Assembly (NCBI RefSeq): GCF_003991905.1
Contig: NZ_RSCL01000022.1
Span: 50,227 to 114,226, forward strand
DNA from: Dulcicalothrix desertica PCC 7102
Lineage (GTDB): Bacteria; Cyanobacteriota; Cyanobacteriia; Cyanobacteriales; Nostocaceae
DNA: 64,000 nucleotides
Direction: 5' to 3'
Shown here: one piece after another, positions 1 to 8,791 of the stretch
How positions within the stretch are numbered: position 1 is the stretch's first letter
Layout of the letters: the number at the start of each line of letters is the position of its first letter
Notes under the pieces: model-generated
Seen by the model: the letters and a program-made list of their open reading frames with translations, nothing else
Told to the model about the DNA's origin: nothing
Databases searched by the model: none
Translations under genes and position numbers: made by a program

Positions 1-230
1 CTAGCGCCTTAGATTATATTACAGAAAGACAAGTTTGTTTGAATTTAGCTCAAGCGTTTCAGGATAGTACAGTCTTTTTTATCACTCACCGTTTGAACAC
101 CGTCAAACATGCAAATACAATTGTTGTGATGGATGGCGGTAGAGTCGTTGAGCAAGGAACTCATCATGAATTAATGGCAATGGAAGGTCATTATTTTTAT
201 CTCTATAATCAGCAGGAAGTGAATTTTTAA
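1..230 (+). CDS. ABC exporter ATPase C-terminus (5' truncated by window edge)
   Basis: The frame is open from the first bases. It reads SALD (the D-loop region after Walker B), then a helical stretch and FFITHRL, the H-loop (switch histidine) of an ABC ATPase, and ends about 75 residues in. The visible part is the last third of a nucleotide-binding domain with the usual VVMDGGRVVEQGTHHEL tail of exporter-type (MsbA/HlyB-like) proteins. It lies 95 bp upstream of an HlyD-family adaptor on the same strand, so it is most likely the inner-membrane ATPase of a type I secretion system, possibly with an N-terminal C39 peptidase that cannot be seen here. The ATG-less apparent start at 39 is internal. 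Confidence 0.85.
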   Translation, partial: SALDYITERQVCLNLAQAFQDSTVFFITHRLNTVKHANTIVVMDGGRVVEQGTHHELMAMEGHYFYLYNQQEVNF

Positions 231-325
231 TTAACCGATTCAGTCTGAACAACAAGATTCCCGACTTCTTAAATAAGTCAGGAATCCAAAATCTATTCAT
301 GTACTAAATAAAATCTAAAATTGCT

Positions 326-1924
326 ATGACTAAGCTAGATAATTACCAACTTAATGGTAGAAATGCTAACAAAAAGCATAAAAATAGTATTAAGCTACTA
401 GAATCAAATAAATCAATAACTGAACCCAAAGCTCCTAAACCTCCTGCAAAAAAACTTGTAGAGCAAACCGATACACGCAGCTTTGAGCAATCTGTCGTTC
501 TACGTCAATCTCCAGTTTGGTCGCGCGTAATTATGGGGACTTTAGTAGGTACTGCATGTATTGGAATTGCTTGGGCATGTATAGCTAAAATTGAGCAAGC
601 TGTTCCAGCAGTTGGTCAATTAAAACCGGAAGGAAGTGTCAAAGAAGTTCAAGCACCAGTGGGTGGAGTTGTCAAAGAAGTTTATGTGAAAGATGGACAG
701 AAGGTAAAACCAGGAGATTTATTGTTAGTCTTTGATTCTACTGCTACGAATGCAGAATTAAATTCGATGCAAAAAATTCGTAATGGTTTGATGCAGGAGA
801 ATCAAATTTATCGACAATTAATACAAACTAATTCGACAGTGAGTGTATCTGGGAAAGGTTTAGGTATTTCTTTATCTCCAGAGGCTAATTCTCTACTTAA
901 AAATCGTACTGCTTTGCTTACAGAAAACGAGCTATTGCGAAAAGAACTGACGAACTCAGATAATATTTCTAAATTCGGCAGTGACGAACAATTTCGCTTA
1001 CAAACAGCTAGAAGAGAATTAGATGGTCGCTCTAATGCATCGCGTTTAGAGGTCGAACAAATCAGAAGATTATTGGCACAAAATTCAATTAAAATTACAG
1101 ATACTCAAGCTAGTTTAGCTATTGAAACAGAAATTACTACTAAATTGGCGCCTTTGGCAAAAGAAGGAGCAATCGCACAACTGCAATATCTACAGCAAGA
1201 CAAAAAAGTACAAAATCTAAAGGCACAAGTAGCGCAATTATTAGAAGAACAACAGCGTCTGCAACTTGATATTCAACAAGGGCAACAAGAGGTAAAAAAT
1301 ACGGTAACTATTTCTCATAAAAATGTTTTAGAAAAAATTACTAATAATAAAAATAGAATTGCCGAAATAGAGAGCCAATTTACCAAAATTTTGTTAGATA
1401 ACGAAAAGAAACTAGCTGAGATAAATAGTAAAATTTCTCAAGTACAATTAAATGCAAAATATGAAAAACTCCGTGCGCCTATAGCTGGAACGATTTTTGA
1501 TTTACAATCTGGCAGTAGTGGTTTTGTGACTAGGCCAAGCGAAAAACTCCTGTCAATTGTACCCGACGACCAATTTATTGCTGAAGCATATATAACCAAT
1601 AAAGATATTGGTTTTGTGAGAGAAGGAATGAAAGTAGATGTCAGAATAGATTCCTTTCCTTTTAACGAATTTGGCGATATTAAAGGAGAAATTACTTGGA
1701 TAGCTTCAGATGCATTAGCACCAGATGAAACTCATCGGTATTATCGTTTCCCTATAAAAATAAAATTAAATCAACAATCACTTAATGTTAAAGGTAGAAA
1801 AATATCCTTGCAATCAGGAATGTCTGTCACTGCTAACATTAAGGTGCGCGAAGAAAGGAGTGTAATTAGTATGTTTACAGAGTTATTTACAAAGCAAATT
1901 GAAAGCTTGAAGGAAGTTCGCTAA
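326..1924 (+). CDS. HlyD-family membrane fusion protein (type I secretion adaptor)
   Basis: The protein is 532 aa. A positively charged cytoplasmic N-terminus of about 65 residues is followed by one membrane helix (about 68-88, IMGTLVGTACIGIAWACIA). A lipoyl/biotinyl-like half follows (GQLKPEGSVKEVQAP...VYVKDGQKVKPGDLLLVFD), then a long coiled coil rich in Q, K, E and L (about 150-375) and the second lipoyl half (LRAPIAGTIFDLQ). The C-terminal beta-barrel region contains DVRIDSFPF. This is the classic order for HlyD/PrtE adaptors, which bridge the inner-membrane ABC exporter to a TolC-type channel. It forms an apparent operon with the truncated ABC gene upstream. The cargo is unknown; the RTX protein at 46659 is a conceivable but unlinked candidate. 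Confidence 0.9.
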   Translation: MTKLDNYQLNGRNANKKHKNSIKLLESNKSITEPKAPKPPAKKLVEQTDTRSFEQSVVLRQSPVWSRVIMGTLVGTACIGIAWACIAKIEQAVPAVGQLKPEGSVKEVQAPVGGVVKEVYVKDGQKVKPGDLLLVFDSTATNAELNSMQKIRNGLMQENQIYRQLIQTNSTVSVSGKGLGISLSPEANSLLKNRTALLTENELLRKELTNSDNISKFGSDEQFRLQTARRELDGRSNASRLEVEQIRRLLAQNSIKITDTQASLAIETEITTKLAPLAKEGAIAQLQYLQQDKKVQNLKAQVAQLLEEQQRLQLDIQQGQQEVKNTVTISHKNVLEKITNNKNRIAEIESQFTKILLDNEKKLAEINSKISQVQLNAKYEKLRAPIAGTIFDLQSGSSGFVTRPSEKLLSIVPDDQFIAEAYITNKDIGFVREGMKVDVRIDSFPFNEFGDIKGEITWIASDALAPDETHRYYRFPIKIKLNQQSLNVKGRKISLQSGMSVTANIKVREERSVISMFTELFTKQIESLKEVR

Positions 1925-2043
1925 AATTAGGTTTTACTGAAAGTAGTTTTAATGGGCACCAGTCTTAACAGTTACAATTTTTTAGCTAACCATTTTAGGA
2001 AAAGTCAATGATGACATTTGGATATTATATCTTTAACTTGATT

Positions 2044-2079
2044 GTATGTTGGGTTACGCAAAGCCGGAACCCAACCTAC
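2044..2079. repeat. Dispersed hairpin repeat (gttgggtt...aacccaac type)
   Basis: A short inverted repeat with arms gttgggttac / ggaacccaac around a gcaaagc core. Related copies lie at 3150-3183 and in the larger hairpin at 14461-14540, and a half copy lies at the broken end of hsdR (about 43148-43166). This is a common type of cyanobacterial intergenic repeat; no function is claimed. Confidence 0.7.
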
Positions 2080-2086
2080 AGCTTCG

Positions 2087-2605
2087 TTAAATTGTTGCAC
2101 TTACCTTCTTTTTATCCTTTTTATCCCATTCTTCAATAACTTTTTTAACGTGTTCTATTTCTTCAAAGTCTACACGTACTGTGGCATTTTCAAATTCGAT
2201 ACCTAATACTGTGATGACTTCGAGGATTTCTACAAAGCTGGCACATTGATAATCAGTTCTTTCGTATTCTACGACTCGCGCGCTTTCAATGCCTAACATT
2301 GTGGCAAGTTCTTCAATGCTGATTTTTGCGGCAATTCGAGCTTTGATTAATGCGTCTGGTAATTTACAAAAAGATTCTACCTTAATTTTAATTGGTTCAT
2401 TTTTTGTACAATTTATTAGTGTTTCATATTCGGCTATTTCAGCTTCTAACTTGTCTATGTGACATTGTAAAGCACTCCGGTTTTGCGAGTACCGTGTGTA
2501 GTCCTTCTGAATAGCTGCTTCATCGCTGTCCATTGCAGCAATAGATTTTTGGAACTTTGTTACCCATTCTTGACTATATTGATATTGATTTTCATTTTTA
2601 ATCAT
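2087..2605 (-). CDS. XRE-type helix-turn-helix protein, antitoxin-like
   Basis: The protein is 172 aa from ATG 2605. A GTG nine bases earlier is possible, but GAGGTGGGAACC places a good ribosome site before the ATG. The N-terminal half is helical and charged. Residues about 85-130 (LPDALIKARIAAKISIEELATMLGI...VVEYERTDY) form a lambda-repressor-like HTH. The start codon overlaps the stop of the upstream gene as ATGA, so translation is probably coupled. Together with the upstream small protein this looks like a reverse-order toxin-antitoxin operon (putative toxin first, XRE partner second), but that role is inferred from architecture only. Confidence 0.75.
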   Translation of the reverse strand: MIKNENQYQYSQEWVTKFQKSIAAMDSDEAAIQKDYTRYSQNRSALQCHIDKLEAEIAEYETLINCTKNEPIKIKVESFCKLPDALIKARIAAKISIEELATMLGIESARVVEYERTDYQCASFVEILEVITVLGIEFENATVRVDFEEIEHVKKVIEEWDKKDKKKVSATI

Positions 2606-3084
2606 GGTTCCCACCTCATTAAATCTATAGCTATAATGCCTTTTTTGTTTTTATCTCTATCTGTCTGAAAAAACTCAAATGAATTTTCTCCATAGTTACC
2701 AACAGGTTGGTTAGATGGATAAACTTCACCTTTGTATCTCGCTTTGAGTGCGGCACGGTCATGATGGTTAAATAGCCTGGGGGCATTTATTCTAAGATAA
2801 TCAGCATCTGCTGTTTCATTATCATAACAAGCATCAAAGTCACCAGGGTCTGATTTTGCTGTCGTAAAACTGCCGTTTATGTAAATTACTCTCAATACTG
2901 CTCGGTTAAGGATTTAATCCCCCCAACCCCCCTTGATAAGGGGGCTTTAAATCCTCTTTTTCCCCCCTTAATAAGGGGGGTTAGGGGGGATCGATTATGG
3001 TAGAAAATCTTAACCGAGCAGTATTGAAATTACTCTACATCCTGCTGCTGGTAAATTACCAATTTCATCAAATTCAGGGATCAT
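2602..3084 (-). pseudogene. Small DUF6932-like gene split by a MITE
   Basis: Removing the 134-bp MITE and one copy of its 10-bp target duplication restores one frame. It runs from ATG 3084 (MIPEFDEIGNLPAAGC...) into ...RVIYINGSFTTAKSDPGDFDACYD and on to KKGIIAIDLMRWEP. The GDFDxCYD segment resembles the nucleotidyltransferase-like small proteins that often precede XRE genes; the family name is my recollection, not a search result. In the present sequence, reading from 3084 hits a stop inside the MITE. The distal 97 codons remain open and could start only from a TTG (2895) contributed by the MITE terminus. It overlaps the XRE gene by ATGA. It is either inactive or rescued by a new start. Confidence 0.75.
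2893..3026. mobile_element. 134-bp MITE with terminal inverted repeats and 10-bp TSD
   Basis: The ends are perfect inverted repeats: CAATACTGCTCGGTTAAG at 2893-2910 and its reverse complement at 3009-3026. The element is flanked by direct repeats aaattactct at 2883-2892 and 3027-3036, the signature of transposition. The interior is two C/G-rich inverted blocks (ccccccaacccccc... and ...ggggggttagggggg) that would fold into a long hairpin. It has no coding capacity, so it must be mobilised in trans by a related full IS elsewhere in the genome. It sits inside the small gene described at 2602-3084. Confidence 0.9.
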
Positions 3085-3149
3085 TCACTCACACAATAAC
3101 AGATATATTAATTATCTGCTATCAGAGTAAATTAATTATAAGTTGTTTT

Positions 3150-3218
3150 TGTTGGGTTACGCAAAGCCTTCACCCAACCTACAGTTCATCCGTTACATCC
3201 GTTTATCATCCGTTGCCA
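3150..3218. repeat. Intergenic repeats: gttgggtt hairpin plus 31-bp dispersed repeat
   Basis: 3150-3183 is another copy of the gttgggttacgcaaagc hairpin. Immediately after it, 3188-3218 holds a 31-bp sequence built of atccgtt units that recurs exactly at 29831-29861. Both copies are intergenic. No coding function is seen. Confidence 0.75.
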
Positions 3219-3220
3219 GA

Positions 3221-4975
3221 TTAGTTTAGGTTACTTGGTATAGTTTTGAATTTTTCTTTGGGTCCTAATGAGTAGTCTTCTAGTTTAAAATCGGCAAAAG
3301 GCTTTTCTTCTAAACGATTTCGTAATGCTTCATCCAAAATTACACCATCTGATTTTTTGCGTACTCCGATAATTATGATGCTACGTTGATAAGCTGTTGC
3401 GTCTTGGTTGCTTTTGCAGTCGGTGCGGTTGAATTGTCCTAGGTTTAATAATCGATATCCTTGTAGGTTGCGGTTATTACTGAAGAGTTTTTTAGATAAT
3501 AATTGAATTTGTTTGGCTCTTTCTAATGCTCGTGCTTCTTCGGTTGCTATATTACCTTCGCATGATGCTGTTCCCACTGAGATTATTTCGCTGGGGTTTT
3601 CCATGATGCGTTGTATTCCTTCTTCTTGAAGGTTTGATTTTAAGGTGTCAAGATTTATAGTTTGGTCGTTATGTTTGATTTGAAAACTACTACCTAATAA
3701 CCATTTATATTCTACTGATAAAACTGCAATGTTAAATTCGGCTACTCTTCCTTGACTATCTTTACCTGGTTGATAGGGGAAGTAGTCTACTGTGACTTTA
3801 TCACCTTTTTTACGCTCCGGCGCCTGTCCATAGCTGCCACCAGTAGCATATCTATCCGAACGAGTTGCTAGTGCGACAAATCCTAATAATCCTAACACAA
3901 CTAGCAATGCACTAATTAATGCTAGTAATGGGACGGTTACACGCTTTTCTTCTTCGGGTGGGCATACAGGTTGTGGTGGTAGGGTGGTAGTATGAGGTGA
4001 TGATAAAATTTCTGTTTTTGGATTAATTACGGCGCCTACAACGTTAACGGTTGCTGCACTGCTAGCATTAGGGTATTGGTCGAATTGACCTAAGCGTTGT
4101 AAAATTTCTTCAGCAGTTTTAGCACGGTTGTTGATTTCGTGTGCCATTAGCCAGTCGATAAGATTGAGTAATGCTGGTGAGATATTCTTGGTATGTGGGC
4201 GCCATTGTAATTCGTTATTATAGGCATCGTACATAGTGTCAGGATGCTTACCTGTGAGTAAGAACACAAAGGTGCGTCCTAATGCGTAAAAGTCAGACTG
4301 TGTTACAGCTTTTCCATACATTTGTTCGGGTGCGCTGTAACCACCAGAGGAGATAGATGTTTGACTACCTGAACCACTACTAACTTTTGCGATATAACTG
4401 TTTGTTAATGCTCTTGCTGTGCCAAAGTCTATTAATACTAGTTGCCCATTTGGGCGAATCATTATATTAGATGGTTTAATGTCACGGTGTAAATACTGCT
4501 TGCCGTGTACTAATACTAAAATACTGGCTAATTGTTTTAACCAAGCAACTGCTTGTTCTTCAGAGATTGGACGGTTTTGCTGTTGCTGTAACCATTGCTC
4601 TAAGTTTGGCCCGTCAATTTTCTCCATCCCTAAGCAGTGCAACCCTAAACCTTCCCTAGTTTGATAGAGAAAATAACCTTCTACTCCGGGAATACCTGGA
4701 TGGTGTAGTTCTCCTAGTACTGATGCTTCTTGTTTGAAGAGTTCTACAGCTTTGGCATCATAATTAAGGTCTTCTTTTAATACCTTGATAATTATAGGTT
4801 TATCCCGCTCGTAAGCATCGTATACTTTCCCGAAACCTGTTTTATCACTAAGTAGACGCATTACTCGAAAGCGTCCAAGTAACTCTAACTGGGAACCACA
4901 ACTTTGACAAAAGCGGTTCTCGTCATTTTCTGGGTGATTAGGTTTTGGACAGGTAGGGTTTATACAAAGACTCAT
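3221..4975 (-). CDS. Serine/threonine protein kinase with N-terminal zinc ribbon and TM anchor
   Basis: The protein is 584 aa from ATG 4975 (MSLCINPTCPKP, the usual start of this cyanobacterial family; an upstream ATG at 5011 is possible). A four-Cys ribbon (C4, C9, C23, C26) leads into the kinase. Features seen: a degenerate Gly loop (SDKTGFGKVYDAY), Lys64 in IIIKVL, HRDIKPSN at 163-170, and the activation-segment motif DFG at 183-185 (LIDFGTAR). A hydrophobic helix (VPLLALISALLVVLGLLGFVAL) follows a linker, and an extracytoplasmic domain of about 190 aa ends the protein. The key catalytic residues are present, so it should be active and probably senses a signal through its outer domain. It is flanked by non-signalling genes and its targets are unknown. 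Confidence 0.93.
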   Translation of the reverse strand: MSLCINPTCPKPNHPENDENRFCQSCGSQLELLGRFRVMRLLSDKTGFGKVYDAYERDKPIIIKVLKEDLNYDAKAVELFKQEASVLGELHHPGIPGVEGYFLYQTREGLGLHCLGMEKIDGPNLEQWLQQQQNRPISEEQAVAWLKQLASILVLVHGKQYLHRDIKPSNIMIRPNGQLVLIDFGTARALTNSYIAKVSSGSGSQTSISSGGYSAPEQMYGKAVTQSDFYALGRTFVFLLTGKHPDTMYDAYNNELQWRPHTKNISPALLNLIDWLMAHEINNRAKTAEEILQRLGQFDQYPNASSAATVNVVGAVINPKTEILSSPHTTTLPPQPVCPPEEEKRVTVPLLALISALLVVLGLLGFVALATRSDRYATGGSYGQAPERKKGDKVTVDYFPYQPGKDSQGRVAEFNIAVLSVEYKWLLGSSFQIKHNDQTINLDTLKSNLQEEGIQRIMENPSEIISVGTASCEGNIATEEARALERAKQIQLLSKKLFSNNRNLQGYRLLNLGQFNRTDCKSNQDATAYQRSIIIIGVRKKSDGVILDEALRNRLEEKPFADFKLEDYSLGPKEKFKTIPSNLN

Positions 4976-5063
4976 AGCGGAAAGGGAAAGGTGTCTGATA
5001 TATGTTAGCAACTTAATCTTTATTCTCTGTGTACTCTGTGTCTCCGTGGTAAAAATAAGTTAT

Positions 5064-5097
5064 CTTGTAGGACAGGCAGGGATGCCTGTTCCACAAG
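5064..5097. repeat. Hairpin repeat (cttgt..ggcagggatgcc..acaag)
   Basis: An imperfect palindrome: acaggca / tgcctgt around a four-base loop, extended by cttgt / acaag. It belongs to a dispersed family with members at 33624-33650, 38141-38170 and twice within 49089-49152. It lies between the convergent ends of no genes: both neighbours are on the minus strand and it sits just past the end of the aminotransferase gene. Confidence 0.7.
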
Positions 5098-5105
5098 AAA
5101 GAGGT

Positions 5106-6251
5106 TTATTTCAAGACTTCTTTGAGTACGCTAACTAGTCTGTCAACGCTTTCGGGACGACTATTGTAACCCATTAAACCTACTCGCCAAACTTTACCAG
5201 CAAGTTCACCTAGTCCCCCACCAACTTCGACGTTATGCTCATCAAGTAGTTTACGCGCGACTGCTTTTCCGTCAACTCCTTCGGGTATACATACTGTTGT
5301 AAGTGTAGGAAGACGATATTGCTTTTCGACGTGCATCTTCAAACCTATGCTTTCTAAGCTTTCCCACAAGTATTCGACGTTCTTTTGGTGACGCTGCCAG
5401 CAGTTTTCAATACCTTCTTCTGCTATTAATCTTAGTGCTTCCCGCAGAGCATAATACATATTAATAGGCGCCGTATGATGGTAAACGCGCTCACTTCCCC
5501 AATATTTACCTAGTAGGTTCATATCGAGATACCAGTTTTTTACCTTGGTAGAACGGTTAAGTAATTTCTCCATTGCCTTCCGGCTCATTGTAAAAGGAGA
5601 GGCGCCAGGAGGGCAACCTAGACCTTTTTGGCTACAGCTATAAGCTAAGTCAACACCCCACTCATCTAAATATATTGGAGTTCCACCCAAACTTGTAACT
5701 GTATCGATTAATAGCAAAGTGCCATATTTTTCACACAGTTCTGAGACTCCTTCCATTGGTTGACGGGCGCCAGTAGAAGTTTCAGCATGAACTAATGCTA
5801 AAATACGCGGACGATGGGTTTCCATCGCTGCTTTAATTTCATCTAAACTAAAAACTTGTCCCCAAGGTTTTGTTATACTGCGAACATCGGCGCCGTAACG
5901 TCCTGCCATATCAACAAGACGATTACCGAAGTAACCCATTACACCAATTAAAACTACATCACCTGGTTCTACAGAGTTTGCAATAGTAGCTTCCATTGCC
6001 GCAGTTCCGGTACCACTAACTGCAATAGTCATGGCGTTATCAGTTTGCCATACATACCGAAGTAGCGATTGTATCTCATCCATTAAGTGTAAAAACGTAG
6101 GGTCAAGGTGCCCAACAGGTGAAGTATTCATCGCCTTAAGCACATCTGGATGAGAGTTAGAAGGACCAGGACCCAACAGCAAGCGGTTGGGCATTGATAA
6201 AGGACTAAGGTTTAATTTTTGACTCGTTTTGATAGAAAGCGTTTGTGTCAT
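5106..6251 (-). CDS. Alanine/serine-glyoxylate aminotransferase (class V, PLP)
   Basis: The protein is 381 aa from ATG 6251 (MTQTLSIKTS); the longer reading to 6332 adds an unconserved hydrophobic stretch. The sequence follows the AGXT/class V pattern: LLLGPGPSNSHPDVL near the start, SGTGTAAMEATIAN (cofactor phosphate region), HAETSTGARQP, LLIDTVTSLGGTP with the PLP-binding Asp, and SCSQKGLGCPPG with the Schiff-base Lys. It converts glyoxylate to glycine using an amino donor. In cyanobacteria this is part of photorespiratory 2-phosphoglycolate recycling. Length and motifs are complete. Confidence 0.93.
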   Translation of the reverse strand: MTQTLSIKTSQKLNLSPLSMPNRLLLGPGPSNSHPDVLKAMNTSPVGHLDPTFLHLMDEIQSLLRYVWQTDNAMTIAVSGTGTAAMEATIANSVEPGDVVLIGVMGYFGNRLVDMAGRYGADVRSITKPWGQVFSLDEIKAAMETHRPRILALVHAETSTGARQPMEGVSELCEKYGTLLLIDTVTSLGGTPIYLDEWGVDLAYSCSQKGLGCPPGASPFTMSRKAMEKLLNRSTKVKNWYLDMNLLGKYWGSERVYHHTAPINMYYALREALRLIAEEGIENCWQRHQKNVEYLWESLESIGLKMHVEKQYRLPTLTTVCIPEGVDGKAVARKLLDEHNVEVGGGLGELAGKVWRVGLMGYNSRPESVDRLVSVLKEVLK

Positions 6252-6353
6252 GATGCCCAAATAGTAAATTAGATTACAACAAGCTATTTTTGAATTTATA
6301 GCGTAATGGGCGCCAATGAATATGACATGCAATAAATGTAAAGACGCGATACT

Positions 6354-6381
6354 GTAGAGACGCGATTAATCGCGTCTCTAC
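6354..6381. repeat. 28-bp perfect palindrome (gtagagacgcgatt repeat family)
   Basis: gtagagacgcgatt followed by its exact reverse complement. A second near-identical copy is at 49295-49323, and a variant with a different core is at 34387-34416. All three are intergenic. It could act as a bidirectional terminator or be a REP-like element; no evidence separates these. Confidence 0.8.
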
Positions 6382-6469
6382 ATGTATGATGTTTTAACAA
6401 CAAAGGTACTAGTGGTGTAATTGAGTAGTATATAATCAGATAACTAAACGCCAATCGAGATAAAGACTT

Positions 6470-7324
6470 ATGTTGTCAGACCATCTCAAAGCCTTTGCGT
6501 TACCCAGCACAGAAGATCTACCTTGCTCCGACGATACACCTGTGGACAACGAAGACCAAAATTATTTGCCTAACGTTTTGTTATTTTTGCTGAAATCTAT
6601 CTGGAAAGAACGAGAAGATTGGTTCTTTGGTGTAAACATGGCAGTATACCATACAACAGGAACTAACTCAGATATACCTGTTGTACCAGATGGTTTTTTA
6701 TCGCTGGGGGTGGAACGTAAAAAAGGTGGGAAATCACGTAGAAGTTATGCCACTTGGGAAGAAAATGGAGTGGCGCCTATTTTTGTACTTGAGATGGTAT
6801 CGCATCAACCAGGTAGTGAATACGATAAAAAACTTAAGATTTACGCGAAATTGGGTGTACTTTACTACTTAATTTATAATCCAGAGTACTGGAAACGCGA
6901 CAAACATCAACCCTTTGAGGTTTATAAATTAGTAAATAAATCATATAAATTACAAAGTGGCGAACCTTATTGGATGCCAGAAGTAGGGTTAGGTGTTGGA
7001 AGACACCAAATGACGGTAAATGGTATTTCAGAAGAGTTTTTATTTTGGTATGACGAGCAAGGAGAACGTTATTTAACAGGAGACGAAACTACAATAATTG
7101 AACGTCAACGTGCTGACCGAGAAAAACAACGCGTGGATCGAGAAGAACGACGTGCTGACGAAGAACGTCGAATGAGGGAGCAAGAAACTTTGCGCGCTAA
7201 TGAAGAGCGTCGAATGAGAGAGCAAGAAACTTTGCGTGCTGACCAAGAGCGTCAAAAGAACGAACAGCTAATTCAATATTTACGCTCTCTGGGCATTGAC
7301 CCTAATAATTTACCACCGAATTGA
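6470..7324 (+). CDS. Uma2-family (DUF820) PD-(D/E)XK protein with C-terminal charged repeats
   Basis: The protein is 284 aa. The core (about 60-190) shows the Uma2 pattern: VVPDGFLSLG with the first acidic residue, PIFVLEMVS as the E-x-V strand, and EYDKKLKIYAKLGVLYYLIYNP. About 75 C-terminal residues form a heptad-like coiled coil with two repeated blocks of EERRMREQETLRA, followed by a LIQYLRSLGIDP tail typical of these cyanobacterial proteins. Uma2 proteins have a restriction-endonuclease fold and are very abundant in filamentous cyanobacteria, but their biological role is unresolved. It is a single gene with a GGCGCC inside. Confidence 0.85.
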   Translation: MLSDHLKAFALPSTEDLPCSDDTPVDNEDQNYLPNVLLFLLKSIWKEREDWFFGVNMAVYHTTGTNSDIPVVPDGFLSLGVERKKGGKSRRSYATWEENGVAPIFVLEMVSHQPGSEYDKKLKIYAKLGVLYYLIYNPEYWKRDKHQPFEVYKLVNKSYKLQSGEPYWMPEVGLGVGRHQMTVNGISEEFLFWYDEQGERYLTGDETTIIERQRADREKQRVDREERRADEERRMREQETLRANEERRMREQETLRADQERQKNEQLIQYLRSLGIDPNNLPPN

Positions 7325-7451
7325 TCAGATGAATAAGGGCTGAACAGAAAGGGAAGCTTATTGAGAATATCTTCAGTACTGTTCCGAAATAGTATTTGTT
7401 AACGCTGTAGTTTATTATACTGATTACAGACGGAGATTCGCGCTCAAATAT

Positions 7452-7808
7452 ATGAAATATATTGCAACTTGTTTAGTAATGCTATCCGGTTTTCTTTTGG
7501 CTGCTCCCGCAGAAGCTAGATGGATAAACGTTTCTGGAGTAACGAATGATGGCGCCACGTTAAGTTTTGAAAACAATGACCCAGGACTTACCCGATTTTC
7601 TTACCGAGTTATCACAAAGGATAGTGTAAGAATACAACAAGGAGTAACTAGTTGGTGTTATCGCGGACAAGTCAAAAAAAATCCAAATGCAGTTCCTACA
7701 ACTGAAACACCTGGATGGTACGTTTACCAAGGGGATAATATTACATCCGTATATGCTAATTCACCTGCTAGTATAAATTTACTTAAAGTTATCTGTGCAG
7801 GAACCTAA
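7452..7808 (+). CDS. Small secreted protein of unknown function
   Basis: The protein is 118 aa. It begins MKYIATCLVMLSGFLLAAPAEARW, a clear Sec signal peptide with probable cleavage after AEA. The mature part of about 95 residues has two cysteines (in SWCYRG and KVICAG) that could form a disulfide. No family is recognised. A tatactgat-like -10 lies about 35 bp upstream. It is convergent with the next gene. Confidence 0.7.
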   Translation: MKYIATCLVMLSGFLLAAPAEARWINVSGVTNDGATLSFENNDPGLTRFSYRVITKDSVRIQQGVTSWCYRGQVKKNPNAVPTTETPGWYVYQGDNITSVYANSPASINLLKVICAGT

Positions 7809-7909
7809 TAAGAAGAGTACTTTTTAAGAGAATCGTCTATGAGTGCGAATCGTTGGATAATAGTGTTTAGCAGTTACCCAACCGACATCTACGTTTGCGT
7901 TTTGGCTAT

Positions 7910-8791
7910 TTATGGTTGTTTGGTGATGTTACCTGATGTATCTAGTTCGTATGTGACAAAAGCATTTTGTTTTACATCAACTGCTACGTTCCAGAAGTAA
8001 TTTCCTTGATTTTGATTGTATTGTTGTTCTGCGCTTAGGAAGTAAACGCGGTTGCTAGGAATTTTAAAGCGTTTGCTTGCTGTTTTGGCTATATTAGTTG
8101 CCCAAGAATTAGGCATTAAATCATTGCGAGTGAAGAGTGTTTTTGTTGCTTCTGTGCGAGCTTGTTCACCTTTTTCGGAGGCTAAGTAAATATATTCTTT
8201 TCCTGGTTTTCCTTCAATGACTACTCGCCAACCAAGTTGATTGTCGTCGGTACGACATCTTGCATAAGGTAGGGCGAATTCTACACAAATATTCGTCCAA
8301 GTTTTCCGCTGTACTTGTTTGATGAGCAATACGTTTTTGGATAATTCCAGGTGCTTTGATGCCATATTTAGGATATTATCCATGACGGGTTTTGGAACTG
8401 ATGCACTAGTTCGGTTTTGTGGGTCTCTTCCTATTAGAATTACTTGGTCTACAGAATCTGAGACAAAGTAATGCCAGTATTTATTTCCATCGGCGATTGT
8501 TACATTCCAACCTGTGAATACTGCTACGTCACAAAGTGGTAGAGGAATATTTCCACAATCTGGCGCCCATTTTCCACGTTTTGTATTAATGACTTTCCCT
8601 GAATTTTTGCCTAATCCCCAATCTGAGCGGGCGTTACGCAGTGCTGCATCTGTAATTTTTTTAGGCGCCACTACTTCTGATTTTACTTGTTGTTTAATTG
8701 AGTCTGGTGGTTGTGCAGTTGTAATAGATGCGCTTGTGGTAAGCGTGATTAAGGCTGCTAAAGCGATATGTATATACTTTAGTGATTTCAT
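7910..8791 (-). CDS. Secreted repeat protein of unknown function
   Basis: The protein is 293 aa with a signal peptide (YIHIALAALITLTTSASITTAQ). The mature protein holds two to three related units. Each contains a W...C/NI...LP...C segment followed by a GW-V--(A/E)GK-Y-YY/F strand pair, for example WAPDCGNIPLPLCD...GWNVTI and WTNICVEFALPYARC...GWRVVI. The cysteine pairing suggests a disulfide-stabilised periplasmic domain. No enzymatic motif was recognised. It has its own promoter region facing away from the WD40 gene. Confidence 0.7.
   Translation of the reverse strand: MKSLKYIHIALAALITLTTSASITTAQPPDSIKQQVKSEVVAPKKITDAALRNARSDWGLGKNSGKVINTKRGKWAPDCGNIPLPLCDVAVFTGWNVTIADGNKYWHYFVSDSVDQVILIGRDPQNRTSASVPKPVMDNILNMASKHLELSKNVLLIKQVQRKTWTNICVEFALPYARCRTDDNQLGWRVVIEGKPGKEYIYLASEKGEQARTEATKTLFTRNDLMPNSWATNIAKTASKRFKIPSNRVYFLSAEQQYNQNQGNYFWNVAVDVKQNAFVTYELDTSGNITKQP

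Noticed and set aside
2997..3224. 75-codon plus-strand frame
   Set aside because: Begins in the MITE end and runs through the complement of the broken gene and dispersed repeats.
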